Positions 1 through 7,400 are shown, counted from the first letter of the stretch. The stretch: 7,980 nucleotides of DNA from Nitrospina sp. (GCA_002697825.1 NZYH01000034.1:3027-11006); one strand, 5' to 3'. Notes: generated by a model from the sequence alone, not told the origin. Translations and numbers: made by a program.

Positions 1-1200
1 GAAATGACTTCAGGCTTGGGTGATGAATCTCTGGATGGTTTTACTATCAGTAAAGCAGAAGAAGATACTATTTCCCAGCCAGCCGGAGTTCAGGTAATCG
101 ATGGCAAACTTTATGTTGTAGATAGTGGAAATCACCGTATCCTTCGCTGGTCAGGGATTCCTACTGAAGATGGTGAAGCGCCAAGTTTAGTTTTAGGGCA
201 GGATAACCTTGATGACAACGAGGCCAACCGCCGAGGTTTTGTTGGATCCGGGTCGTTGTTTTTTCCCATGGGTGTCAATTCCAGTGACGATCAGCATATT
301 TTTGTCGCCGATAAAGATAACCATCGTGTTTTGTTATGGAATAAAATTCCTTTTAGCGATGGTTGGAATGCCGATGTGTCTCTGGGACAAAGAGGTATGG
401 ATGAACGTTGGCCGAACCAGGGGGAGTTTGATAATGTCGGCTCAGACACGCTTAGTTTTCCTACAGGCGTTTTTTTCGATGCTGAACGCGAAAAAGTTTT
501 TGTAGTTGACCAAGGAAACCACCGAGTTTTAATTTGGAATAAACTTCCTCGGGAAACCGGAGTGGCCGCAGATGTGGTCATTGGACAAAAAGATTTTTTA
601 AGTCGAGACCCAAACTCGGGAAAAGGCGCAAATCGCGCTTGTCAGGAAGGCTTATATTTTCCTACAGATGTGGTGTGCGGAGAAATGGGTTTATTCATTT
701 CGGATACGGGTAACAATCGCGTTTTATATTGGAAAGAAGTTCCTACTGAAAACGGACAGCTTCCAGATTTAGTCATAGGGCAAACCAGCTTTAATGACAA
801 TAAAGCCAATCGTGGTGTGGAAGGCGAAGCCACGGCAAGTACTTTGGACGATCCGTTTGGATTGCTGCTTCTTGAAGAAGAGGAAGAAGATGAAGGCCTT
901 CGAGAAATACCCATGCCGGAGGATGATGAAGATGACGATGAAACAGCTTTGGCAAATACAGAAGAGGTAGATGAAGAAGAACCTCAGCCTAAGTTTAAAC
1001 TTTTTATTGCTGACCGAGGAAATTCGCGTGTCTTAATCTGGGATGAGTTGCCTTATCCTAAAGAAGAAGAAAAGGCCGATGATGAATTTGAGGAACTTCA
1101 GGTTGATGATGAAAATTTGTTGATTGGTGATGATGATGACGACGAGTTTTTTGAGGATGAGGAAGAAGATGTCCCGCCGGGAGAACTTCCTTCTGCTTAG
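1..1200 (+). CDS. NHL-repeat beta-propeller protein with acidic insertions (5' end outside window)
   Basis: The frame is open from base 1, so the Met at base 4 is probably internal and the gene begins upstream; numbering here starts at that Met. Five NHL-type blades are visible, each ending in a D-x-G-N-x-R-V-L-x-W motif (GNHR at 42, DNHR at 105, GNHR at 171, GNNR at 236, GNSR at 339). The blades also share a LxIGQ strand and an F-P-x-G/D-V strand. Spacing is about 63-66 residues except between blades four and five (103), where an Asp/Glu-rich insert lies at about 291-326. A second acidic tail (about 356-394) replaces the GQ strand that should open another blade. NHL propellers generally bind proteins, nucleic acids or ligands, and some are enzymes; no catalytic site is evident. 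Location is unknown because the N-terminus is missing. A terminator follows at 1251. The family call is firm; the function is unknown. Confidence 0.85.
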   Translation, partial: EMTSGLGDESLDGFTISKAEEDTISQPAGVQVIDGKLYVVDSGNHRILRWSGIPTEDGEAPSLVLGQDNLDDNEANRRGFVGSGSLFFPMGVNSSDDQHIFVADKDNHRVLLWNKIPFSDGWNADVSLGQRGMDERWPNQGEFDNVGSDTLSFPTGVFFDAEREKVFVVDQGNHRVLIWNKLPRETGVAADVVIGQKDFLSRDPNSGKGANRACQEGLYFPTDVVCGEMGLFISDTGNNRVLYWKEVPTENGQLPDLVIGQTSFNDNKANRGVEGEATASTLDDPFGLLLLEEEEEDEGLREIPMPEDDEDDDETALANTEEVDEEEPQPKFKLFIADRGNSRVLIWDELPYPKEEEKADDEFEELQVDDENLLIGDDDDDEFFEDEEEDVPPGELPSA

Positions 1201-1250
1201 AAGACCCTTATGCTTAGTAAGAAACTCTGAAACTATATAGTAGGTGATGG

Positions 1251-1290
1251 CGGCTTGCGTAAGAATTACGCAAGCCGTTTTATTTTTTAT
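1251..1290 (+). terminator. Rho-independent terminator after the NHL gene
   Basis: A perfect 12-bp inverted repeat has arms 1251-1262 (starting CGGCTTGCG) and 1266-1277, with a three-base GAA loop. A T-rich run (TTTTATTTTTT) follows at 1278-1288. This is a textbook intrinsic terminator for the NHL gene ending at 1200. It ends only about ten bases before the ATG at 1301, so it also sits in the leader of the next gene. Confidence 0.9.
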
Positions 1291-1300
1291 GGGAATTATT

Positions 1301-1825
1301 ATGCCTAAAGTTCTTATTATCCAGGCTAGTCTCAATCCTCAATCCAAAACTGCAGTTGTAGTGCGTGAGGCTGAAAAAATTTTAATTAGTTTGGGCGGGA
1401 TCGACTGTCAGATTCTCGACCTTAGATCTTTTGATATGCAATTTTGTGATGGGCGTAAATTAGTAGATTACAATTTAGATACACAGAAAGTCTTTCAGAT
1501 GATAAACGAGGCAGATGGATTTATTATTGGAATGCCGGTTTATTGCTATTCTGTTTCTGGACCCTTAAAAAACTTGATCGATATCACTTCCCCTGCTATG
1601 GAGAAAAAAGTTGCGGGTATTCTATGTACTACAGGAAGCTCGATGTCCTTTCTAGCCTCGTCGGACCTTGCAAAAATCCTCGCCTATGAATCCCATGTTT
1701 TGTCTGTTCAACCTGTGGTGTGCACCAGTTATGAAGACTTTAAAGATGGAAAACTGGAAAACAGAAAAGTTAAAGAAAAACTCAAAAGCATGATCGGGGT
1801 TCTCCTCAACTATTTAAAAAGCTGA
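1301..1825 (+). CDS. NAD(P)H-dependent FMN reductase-like flavoprotein (flavodoxin fold)
   Basis: The product is 174 residues, the usual size for the NADPH-dependent FMN reductase family (flavodoxin-like, PF03358 type), which transfers electrons from NAD(P)H through FMN to flavins, quinones, metals or other acceptors in the cytoplasm. A beta strand KVLIIQAS at 3-10 leads into a Ser/Thr-containing phosphate loop (about 10-17). The family signature G-M-P-V-Y...S-G-P-L-K-N-L-I-D lies at 77-94 and forms the flavin-contacting loop. A strand GILCTTG follows at 106-112. I chose ATG 1301 because the first strand starts there and the longer frame back to 1244 would translate the terminator hairpin. 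ATG 1289 is a possible alternative. The ribosome site is weak (GGG at 1291-1293). Its stop lies 13 bp from the convergent stop of the radical SAM gene. The acceptor substrate is unknown. Confidence 0.85.
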   Translation: MPKVLIIQASLNPQSKTAVVVREAEKILISLGGIDCQILDLRSFDMQFCDGRKLVDYNLDTQKVFQMINEADGFIIGMPVYCYSVSGPLKNLIDITSPAMEKKVAGILCTTGSSMSFLASSDLAKILAYESHVLSVQPVVCTSYEDFKDGKLENRKVKEKLKSMIGVLLNYLKS

Positions 1826-1838
1826 GCAGTTAGACGGA

Positions 1839-2852
1839 TTATTGACAATAGGGAGGGATTCCTTCTTCGACATGGATGCCTGCTTTTCCAGCTTTTAAAT
1901 TCTCGTGGTTTTTTGTGATTCCTGAAGCAAGTGTTTTCATAGATGTTTCCATTTTATCCATAATTTGTTGTGGGCTATCAGTTAAAACATTACCGAACTT
2001 AGGTTGGCATTTCAAATTTCCGACATCGCAACAAGGTGTCATCTCTCCATTTTGCTGAATGGTCATAATATCAATCGAACCGCGTGCTGCGGGGCACCCT
2101 ATCAAATATTTATCGCGAGGAAACGGTAGCGATGTCATCGCACGATAACCGTTTTTATCAACGTCAAAAGCAGGTAAAAGGCTAACACCAAAAATGAATT
2201 CAGGCCGGCTGGCAAATGCTTCGGTATCTCCCATGTGCGTAGTAAAAATTTTTTCATCGCAGTTAGGATGTTCTTCTGTCAGGGTTGATATTTTTTTGGA
2301 GTAGTTTTGGAGTAATTCTGAAACATGTTTGATTCCCTTGTCTTGAAAAAAATCATGCAGCAGGCCAATTTGATTTTTTAAATCGGTTAAGGATTCATAC
2401 ACAACGTTCACAATAAGTTTGTTCTGTATTTCCAGCATTTTTTCGAGAAAAAGTTTTTGCGAACTTTCCCACACCGTGGGGTAAAGTGTAATATCAACCC
2501 TTGCGTTTAATTTCATTATTTTTACTAGCCTAGACCAGCGTTTTGATTTTTCTGAAAGAATATCTAGATTGGTATGAAGACATACATGTGGAGTGACGGT
2601 TTGAAAAATCTTGCAAATCTCTACGATATCCGGGTTTTGTGATGCTTCACCACCGGTTAAATTAATTTCTTGTTGCGCCAGGGTATTGAGCACTTCAATT
2701 TTTTTAATTTTTTCAGCCATACTGCGAGCCTGACCCACAGTAAGATGCCAATCAGAAACCGGGTGTTCCATCAATGGTTCATAAACGTGGCAGGTAATAC
2801 ATTCGTCACGGTTATAGCGATTGCAACTTGTTTCGACAAAGATGCTGAGCAC
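1839..2852 (-). CDS. Radical SAM protein with CX7CX2C cluster motif and SPASM-like C-terminus
   Basis: The product is 337 residues. A short first strand leads into cysteines at 10, 18 and 21, spaced CX7CX2C instead of the canonical CX3CX2C, followed by an aromatic region. The GGE motif that binds the methionyl amine of SAM is at 67-69 (LTGGEAS). The C-terminal part has C253, then a N-G-E-M-T-P-C-C stretch (C274, C275), C282 and C336. This resembles a SPASM/twitch domain carrying an auxiliary Fe-S cluster. In known families such enzymes often modify peptides or proteins by radical chemistry; the substrate here is unknown. The start is GTG at 2850-2852, with GGAG seven bases upstream (2860-2863), and it places the Cys loop directly after beta strand 1. 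The gene is probably last in the TPR-methyltransferase-radical SAM operon and converges with the flavoprotein gene. I do not recognise the exact subfamily. Confidence 0.8.
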   Translation of the reverse strand: MLSIFVETSCNRYNRDECITCHVYEPLMEHPVSDWHLTVGQARSMAEKIKKIEVLNTLAQQEINLTGGEASQNPDIVEICKIFQTVTPHVCLHTNLDILSEKSKRWSRLVKIMKLNARVDITLYPTVWESSQKLFLEKMLEIQNKLIVNVVYESLTDLKNQIGLLHDFFQDKGIKHVSELLQNYSKKISTLTEEHPNCDEKIFTTHMGDTEAFASRPEFIFGVSLLPAFDVDKNGYRAMTSLPFPRDKYLIGCPAARGSIDIMTIQQNGEMTPCCDVGNLKCQPKFGNVLTDSPQQIMDKMETSMKTLASGITKNHENLKAGKAGIHVEEGIPPYCQ

Positions 2853-2859
2853 GCAGGGA

Positions 2860-2863
2860 CTCC
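2860..2863 (-). promoter_or_regulatory. Shine-Dalgarno site fixing the GTG start of the radical SAM gene
   Basis: GGAG on the minus strand lies seven bases upstream of GTG at 2852. The frame is open a little further upstream, to a stop at 2889-2891, but holds no ATG, GTG or TTG there. The site therefore decides for the GTG start. Confidence 0.7.
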
Positions 2864-2874
2864 AGAAAAATTTA

Positions 2875-2906
2875 ATTGCTATGCTAGGTTATCAGATTTT
2901 AGCAAT
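2875..2906 (-). other. AT-rich intercistronic hairpin
   Basis: An inverted repeat ATTGCTA/TAGCAAT (arms 2875-2881 and 2900-2906, 18-base loop) lies between the methyltransferase stop and the radical SAM ribosome site. On the minus strand it is followed by a short T-containing run. The seven-pair stem is AT-rich and weak. It could be a leaky terminator, an RNA-processing site or chance. Confidence 0.25.
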
Positions 2907-2910
2907 GATA

Positions 2911-4296
2911 TTAATCTTTGAATTTAATGTGGATGAAGGAAACCGGAGGCGGAGGGGATTGAAAAGAAGCTGAGAGATCTTTTTCTCTATAGCCCAGTTT
3001 TCTTAAAGGTTTCAGGGCAGTGAAAACTTCTTCTTTGGTAACATATGCAACAGTATCGGGAACACCACGTGCGCTAAGACTTTTGGCCAGTTGTGAAATT
3101 AGTTTTCGTTGCTTTTTAGGTGTGCCTGGCATAGATGGGTATTCGAGTTTGCCAGAGTAGGGGCTGTGATAAACGGAATTCAGGGCCTGCAGGGTGCGAA
3201 GCATTAAAATGTCGCGATCCCATCCAGGCATTTGAGCAACTTGGGGATGATTTTGTACCAGATCGACGACCCCCACTACTTCTGATTCGAGGCTGCGTTT
3301 TACATACTCATTCTGATATTCCTTGTGTACTTCCGAAAGACCAATCTCACGCCCAACTTCTTCCAGTAAAGGAAAATTCACCATAAAGGTATATTGTCCA
3401 CCATATAAATTGAAGTAGGGGCGCCCCTCGTGATTTAGATCTTTCAATTCCAACATTCCATAATCGAATCCGGTGTATCCTAGACTGTCTTCGACGAGGA
3501 GTTCTTTTGCCTTTCTTAATGCTGCAAAGGCACCAATGTTGATGGGCATGGGTATTCCATCTGCAAGATTATTACAATGGTTTAATAGTGATTTTGAAAA
3601 AGGCCAGTCATTGAGATCCACCCTCTGAAAATCACGCTCCCAATGAATAGCATCTAGAAACCAGGGCAACTGAGCAAGACCATCTAGGTCTTTATTTTGA
3701 AATTGGTTTAGAAAGGTTGTTTCGTCTACATTTAAGAAGTCAGCAGGGAGGTAAGGGCAAAGATATTCTTCGTAAAACTGGTTTTCATTTTTAAGTACAA
3801 CTTTTGTGGCAAGATCATCCCATATCTCGTTCGAAATGATTTTGGTCACTGATTTGGATTCGAAACAGTTGAGATTCTCGGCATCTACTCTTACTGTTGA
3901 ATACCTTCCTTGATGCTGATGGAGGCGCGGATTGGCCCGGGTTCCTTTCAGTATTTCTTCGGATTCGTCACACAAAATATAATGAGTGAAAGGGTACACT
4001 TGTTGGTTGAAGTCAATTTCCTGAAGGCGGCTGAGAAAGCAAGCGGCTAGGTTGCCGTTACCAACTCCCCACTCTTGGATAGTCCAGACCGAGCCTTTTG
4101 GATTTTTTCCAACCGTATCTCTAAAAAAATCTTCTGCCAGTGCGTGTGCCAACCGATGGTCCAGGCTGACATAAGTTTGAAAATGATTGTGGATTTCGGG
4201 GCCCTTGATTCCATAGAAAATGGAATTGACGTGTGTTTGCCATTGGTCTGAAGGTTTGAATTCCCCAAGCGGTATTAGGTTGGGGGAACGCGTCAT
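2911..4296 (-). CDS. MidA/NDUFAF7-like SAM-dependent methyltransferase homologue (DUF185 type)
   Basis: The product is 461 residues. Motif I of a Rossmann methyltransferase is at 75-84 (EWGVGNGNLA), matching the E-x-G-x-G-x-G-x-L of the MidA family. An N-E-x-x-D-x-L segment at 157-162 corresponds to the family's NE-x-x-DA-x-P motif. F-D-Y-G at 277-280 and G-G-Q-Y-T-F-M-V-N-F at 299-308 correspond to the DYG and G-x-D-x-T-x-x-V-x-F blocks. Family members include mitochondrial NDUFAF7, which methylates an arginine of a complex I subunit. The match is divergent, and residues from about 340 onward are an extension beyond the typical core. The start is the ATG 22 bp after the TPR stop, with only a weak GGA upstream, so translational coupling is likely. 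No signal peptide is seen, so it should be cytoplasmic. The fold call is fairly sure; the substrate is unknown. Confidence 0.7.
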   Translation of the reverse strand: MTRSPNLIPLGEFKPSDQWQTHVNSIFYGIKGPEIHNHFQTYVSLDHRLAHALAEDFFRDTVGKNPKGSVWTIQEWGVGNGNLAACFLSRLQEIDFNQQVYPFTHYILCDESEEILKGTRANPRLHQHQGRYSTVRVDAENLNCFESKSVTKIISNEIWDDLATKVVLKNENQFYEEYLCPYLPADFLNVDETTFLNQFQNKDLDGLAQLPWFLDAIHWERDFQRVDLNDWPFSKSLLNHCNNLADGIPMPINIGAFAALRKAKELLVEDSLGYTGFDYGMLELKDLNHEGRPYFNLYGGQYTFMVNFPLLEEVGREIGLSEVHKEYQNEYVKRSLESEVVGVVDLVQNHPQVAQMPGWDRDILMLRTLQALNSVYHSPYSGKLEYPSMPGTPKKQRKLISQLAKSLSARGVPDTVAYVTKEEVFTALKPLRKLGYREKDLSASFQSPPPPVSFIHIKFKD

Positions 4297-4318
4297 GGCT
4301 TAATATCCGAAGATGAGT

Positions 4319-5434
4319 TTATTCGCCGCTTTCGCGCAAGGATTCGAGTCCGGCTGAGTTATCTCTCAGGTCTTCGCCACTCGCTAGCTTACTTGTTTGG
4401 GAAACTCCACCTGGAATATTGGAAGGATTATCACCACCCGCTGCCTGCTGTAATTCTGGTTCATTGAGGATGGCTTCATATTTGCTGTAGGCATTTTGAG
4501 ATTCCTCCATCAGCCCGACTTCTTTATAGCAGCTATAGAGCGTTAACCAGGCTCCCGCATCTTGTGGGTTGAGACTTACAGAAACTTTTAATTCTTTGAT
4601 AGCGGCTTCAATTCGCCCCATGTTGGCATAAAGAGTCCCCAGATTTGTGTGGGGCAAGGAGTAATCTGGAGCTAACTCAGTGGCTTTATTGAATGCTTTG
4701 ATGGCATCGTCTACCATACTTTGAGCCGCATAGCAGCTACCAAGGTTGCAATAAGCTTGCGTATCCTTCTCGTCTATTTCTACAACACACAATGCAGCAT
4801 CAATGGCTTCTTCAAAACGATTTGAGTTAAAATACGAATTCGACAAGGCAGCACGCAGTTCTTTGTTTTCAGGGTCAAACATTAAGACTTTTTTAAGGGC
4901 GATAATTTCCTTGTCGTAAGTCTTGAGCATGCCATAGGCCGCAGCAAGATTTGCGTATCCCGTGGTGTCAGTGGGATCAATTTTAATGACTTTCTCAAAA
5001 GCATCGGCAGCACTTTCGTACATATCTCTAAGCAGATAAACTCCCCCAAGATTAAACAAAGTTTCTGGGTCATTGCGATCCAATTCATGGGCGCGGTTGA
5101 GTTCCAGCAAAGCTTCTTCATCATGATTAAAAAGAACGTAAGCGGTACCCATTAGTTTGTAAACGCGAGGGTTCTTAGGATCTTTATTGCGGATGAGTTT
5201 GAGTTGCTTTAAAGCTTCTTCATAATTACAGCCATCAATTAAAAGAGTAGCCAGCTCTAATTGTAATTCCAGGTTGTCGGGGTCGGTCTTCAATTCTTTC
5301 CGTACTTGACGGGACTTTTTGCTGATAGCCATTTCCCGTTTAGTTTCTTCGGGATCACGGACACCCAGTTCTTCAAAGATTTCCGGATCAATTTTCATCG
5401 TGATCCAGTCTGTAGGCTTGCCGGCTTTAGCCAT
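4319..5434 (-). CDS. TPR-repeat protein, eight tandem repeats
   Basis: The product is 371 residues. Eight consecutive 34-residue tetratricopeptide repeats run without gaps from about 53 to 324, each ending near a D/N-P turn and carrying the small-residue positions of the helix pair (for example NLGGVYLL at 128-135 and NLGTLYANMG at 264-273). A charged N-terminal region (1-52) and a polar, Ser/Gly-rich tail (325-371) flank them. There is no signal peptide or membrane segment, so a cytoplasmic protein-binding scaffold is likely. TPR superhelices bind peptides or partner proteins, and no enzymatic motif is present. The start ATG has GGAG ten bases upstream and a good promoter at 5487-5516. As the first gene of the putative operon it may present a partner to the methyltransferase and radical SAM products; that role is inferred from position only. 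Confidence 0.9.
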   Translation of the reverse strand: MAKAGKPTDWITMKIDPEIFEELGVRDPEETKREMAISKKSRQVRKELKTDPDNLELQLELATLLIDGCNYEEALKQLKLIRNKDPKNPRVYKLMGTAYVLFNHDEEALLELNRAHELDRNDPETLFNLGGVYLLRDMYESAADAFEKVIKIDPTDTTGYANLAAAYGMLKTYDKEIIALKKVLMFDPENKELRAALSNSYFNSNRFEEAIDAALCVVEIDEKDTQAYCNLGSCYAAQSMVDDAIKAFNKATELAPDYSLPHTNLGTLYANMGRIEAAIKELKVSVSLNPQDAGAWLTLYSCYKEVGLMEESQNAYSKYEAILNEPELQQAAGGDNPSNIPGGVSQTSKLASGEDLRDNSAGLESLRESGE

Positions 5435-5486
5435 ATAACTCGGGCTCCAAATTTATTTAATTCAAATGTTTATAAAAGATAAACTA

Positions 5487-5516
5487 ATTCTAGGTGATTG
5501 TCCCCCCATCTGTCAA
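5487..5516 (-). promoter_or_regulatory. Sigma70-type promoter for the TPR-methyltransferase-radical SAM operon
   Basis: On the minus strand a perfect -35 TTGACA (5511-5516) and a -10 TAGAAT (5487-5492) are separated by 18 bp. The site lies 52 bp upstream of the TPR start. It suggests the TPR gene and the two genes behind it can be transcribed separately from the B12 radical SAM gene. Confidence 0.7.
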
Positions 5517-5544
5517 CCCAGTCAATGCCGGTTCGTAAAGGGAA

Positions 5545-5600
5545 CTGAAGCTTGTTAAGCACAGAAGGCATTTGTTTTAATACTTTGTTGTTAGCTTCAG
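5545..5600 (-). other. Inverted repeat after the B12 radical SAM stop
   Basis: Arms CTGAAGCT (5545-5552) and AGCTTCAG (5593-5600) enclose a 40-base loop, immediately after the stop codon on the minus strand. No T run follows the distal arm, so it is not a normal intrinsic terminator. It may be a 3'-end RNA structure or chance. Confidence 0.25.
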
Positions 5601-5603
5601 CGG

Positions 5604-7400
5604 TTACGGAGCCACGTCAGTGGTGGCCATATTAAGAATTTCTTCTTTCCCGTAATGATCGAGATAAAGTAGGAAATGTTCGCGGGACAAGTAATTCCAG
5701 ATTTTACGGGATGGGAAATGTTCCTCAATGACTGAATCAAAACTTTCATAGACATCCATAACTTCATCCCTTGGCATTCCGGATTTAATTTCAAAATCAA
5801 ATACGATAGCCATGTCACGTTCCGGATTATGAATAATACGATCGATTTTGAACTTTGCAGGGTTGTGGTATATCGCTGAATCTTTCTCCAATGCAAAAAT
5901 GGATTGCCCCACGGAGTGGATTATTCCACTTTCAACTTCAGAGTTCTCTATAGTGAAACGAATTGTATCTTCCGCTTCTTCTCTCTCTTCTGTTGGAAAA
6001 CCGAAAAATAGATAAAGATGATTCCAGATTCCAGCTTCCGAGCTATGTCGCAGTACCGTCCTTTCAGTTTCTTGATCACAACCTTTGTCAATAACGGAAA
6101 GAATACGATCATTTGCGCTTTCTAAGCCAAAAAACAGCATTAAAAATCCGGCGCGGTAAACATCGTCAAAAAGCTCGGGAGATTCTTTTTCGCCGGACTC
6201 AAATTTAAGCATTCCCAGTGAGCGCATTTCGACTCCTCGTTTGAGAATTTCTTTCGACATACGGTTGAAAGCGTTAGGAGAAATGGCTTCGTCTGAAAAT
6301 GTGAAATATTTTGTTTTGTATTTTTTTGAGAGATGGTCTAGTTCTTCGGCTACTCTCACTTCATTTTCTTTTCTGTAATGCGAGTCATATATAAAACTGT
6401 GGGTGCAGAAGGTGCATTTGCCCCAATAACATCCACGGCTCGACATATAGGGAAGCACGGGATAAGGCATAAGATATTTTTCCAGTGGCAATTGATCAAA
6501 GGTCGGACAGACCATTTCTTCGTAAGGCAATGCTTCTGTTTTTGGGTTGCGGATAACCTTGTCGCCTTCAAGATAAATCAAGTTTGGTACTGTCTGCAGT
6601 GGTTTGTTTTCTTTTAAATGGCTGACAAGATGATCCAATGGTAACTCACCCTCAGAAACAATCAAACTATGGAAGAACTCTTTAAATAATTGTTGCTTGT
6701 CATCAAGTAAATCGGCGTGACGATTGAAAACACTGCCGCCCACTACAATATGCAAATGAGGATAACGGCGCCTTAACTGGCGCGCCAAAGTGAGACCGGG
6801 GATGACTTGTCCGATATGAATGATAGATAAACCAACAATTCCGTAATCGTCCCACGGTATTTTTGGAGCCAGGTATTGTTCAAACATAAGTAAAAAGGGG
6901 TTTCGCACCGTGTCTTCGGTTGCACTCATTATTCCTGAAAGATGTTCTTCAGGGTTTCCCTGCATGAAGAAGGAATCGAGATCCAAACGACTGGGATGGT
7001 GAGCATAGGAAATCAACTGCATTGCAATTTTCAGGTTGGTGTAGGCTTGGCTATAGGTTTCAAACTGAAAAAAACGATTCTCATCTCTCAGCACATTTTT
7101 TGCATCTTCTACCTCATTAAGAACAGACTCCAAAAAGGATACATCGGATAGGATGTCCTTATAAATTGGTCTGACTTCCTGATCTTCTGTGGAACGTTTT
7201 GGATCAGCAAGTCTCCTTCTTATAATCTCAACACAGCGTTCAAGATATTCTTTTGAAAGAAAAACATCGTAGCATTCGATATTCAAATCAAACTGGTCCA
7301 CTTCATGGCCTTTGGACTCTAAATGGGCCTTAAGGGTAGGGAGAGCCAAATAGGGTTGGCTGGGATACCATTGGGGTGGAAAAAGGAGGGCAACTTTCAT
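5604..7400 (-). CDS. B12-binding-type radical SAM protein
   Basis: The product is 598 residues with the layout of cobalamin-binding radical SAM proteins. A Rossmann-like N-terminus starts with KVALLFPPQ, followed by a long helical insert (about 45-180). V-G-L-S-I-I-H-I-G at 189-197 and V-V-G-G-S at 219-223 complete the B12-like domain. The radical SAM core has C324, C329 and C332 in S-S-R-G-C-Y-W-G-K-C-T-F-C, a CX4CX2C spacing. It also has FTFSDEA (366-372), FFGLESANDR (423-432) and FFGFPTEE (465-472), all typical of the family. The classic D-x-H-x-x-G cobalamin ligand motif is absent, as in many members. Related proteins methylate or rearrange unactivated carbons; the substrate is unknown. 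The start is ATG 7398-7400, with AAAGGAG five bases upstream. It lies upstream of and on the same strand as the TPR operon, 169 bp away, and divergent from the gene at 7673. Confidence 0.85.
   Translation of the reverse strand: MKVALLFPPQWYPSQPYLALPTLKAHLESKGHEVDQFDLNIECYDVFLSKEYLERCVEIIRRRLADPKRSTEDQEVRPIYKDILSDVSFLESVLNEVEDAKNVLRDENRFFQFETYSQAYTNLKIAMQLISYAHHPSRLDLDSFFMQGNPEEHLSGIMSATEDTVRNPFLLMFEQYLAPKIPWDDYGIVGLSIIHIGQVIPGLTLARQLRRRYPHLHIVVGGSVFNRHADLLDDKQQLFKEFFHSLIVSEGELPLDHLVSHLKENKPLQTVPNLIYLEGDKVIRNPKTEALPYEEMVCPTFDQLPLEKYLMPYPVLPYMSSRGCYWGKCTFCTHSFIYDSHYRKENEVRVAEELDHLSKKYKTKYFTFSDEAISPNAFNRMSKEILKRGVEMRSLGMLKFESGEKESPELFDDVYRAGFLMLFFGLESANDRILSVIDKGCDQETERTVLRHSSEAGIWNHLYLFFGFPTEEREEAEDTIRFTIENSEVESGIIHSVGQSIFALEKDSAIYHNPAKFKIDRIIHNPERDMAIVFDFEIKSGMPRDEVMDVYESFDSVIEEHFPSRKIWNYLSREHFLLYLDHYGKEEILNMATTDVAP

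Noticed and set aside
4..1200. NHL protein read as complete from ATG at base 4
   Set aside because: The frame is already open at base 1, no ribosome site can be seen, and the propeller would lack blades, so it is treated as partial.
1244..1300. N-terminal extension of the flavoprotein frame from ATG 1244
   Set aside because: It translates the terminator hairpin and T run, and the flavodoxin fold begins only at ATG 1301.
1033..1335. Minus-strand open frame of 100 codons
   Set aside because: It runs antisense through the acidic tail of the NHL gene and the terminator; its composition (Ile/Phe/Lys-rich) is that of a shadow frame.
1826..1838. Bidirectional terminator between the convergent flavoprotein and radical SAM genes
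   Set aside because: The gap is 13 bp and I see no hairpin with a T run there.
2670..2921. Plus-strand open frame of 83 codons
   Set aside because: It is antisense to the start of the radical SAM gene, which has clear family motifs; no ribosome site supports it.
5545..5600. Terminator between the B12 radical SAM gene and the TPR gene
   Set aside because: The 8-bp arms enclose a 40-base loop with no following T run, so it is listed only as an inverted repeat.
6378..6617. Plus-strand open frame opposite the radical SAM cluster motif
   Set aside because: The opposite strand encodes the CX4CX2C core; this frame is a shadow.
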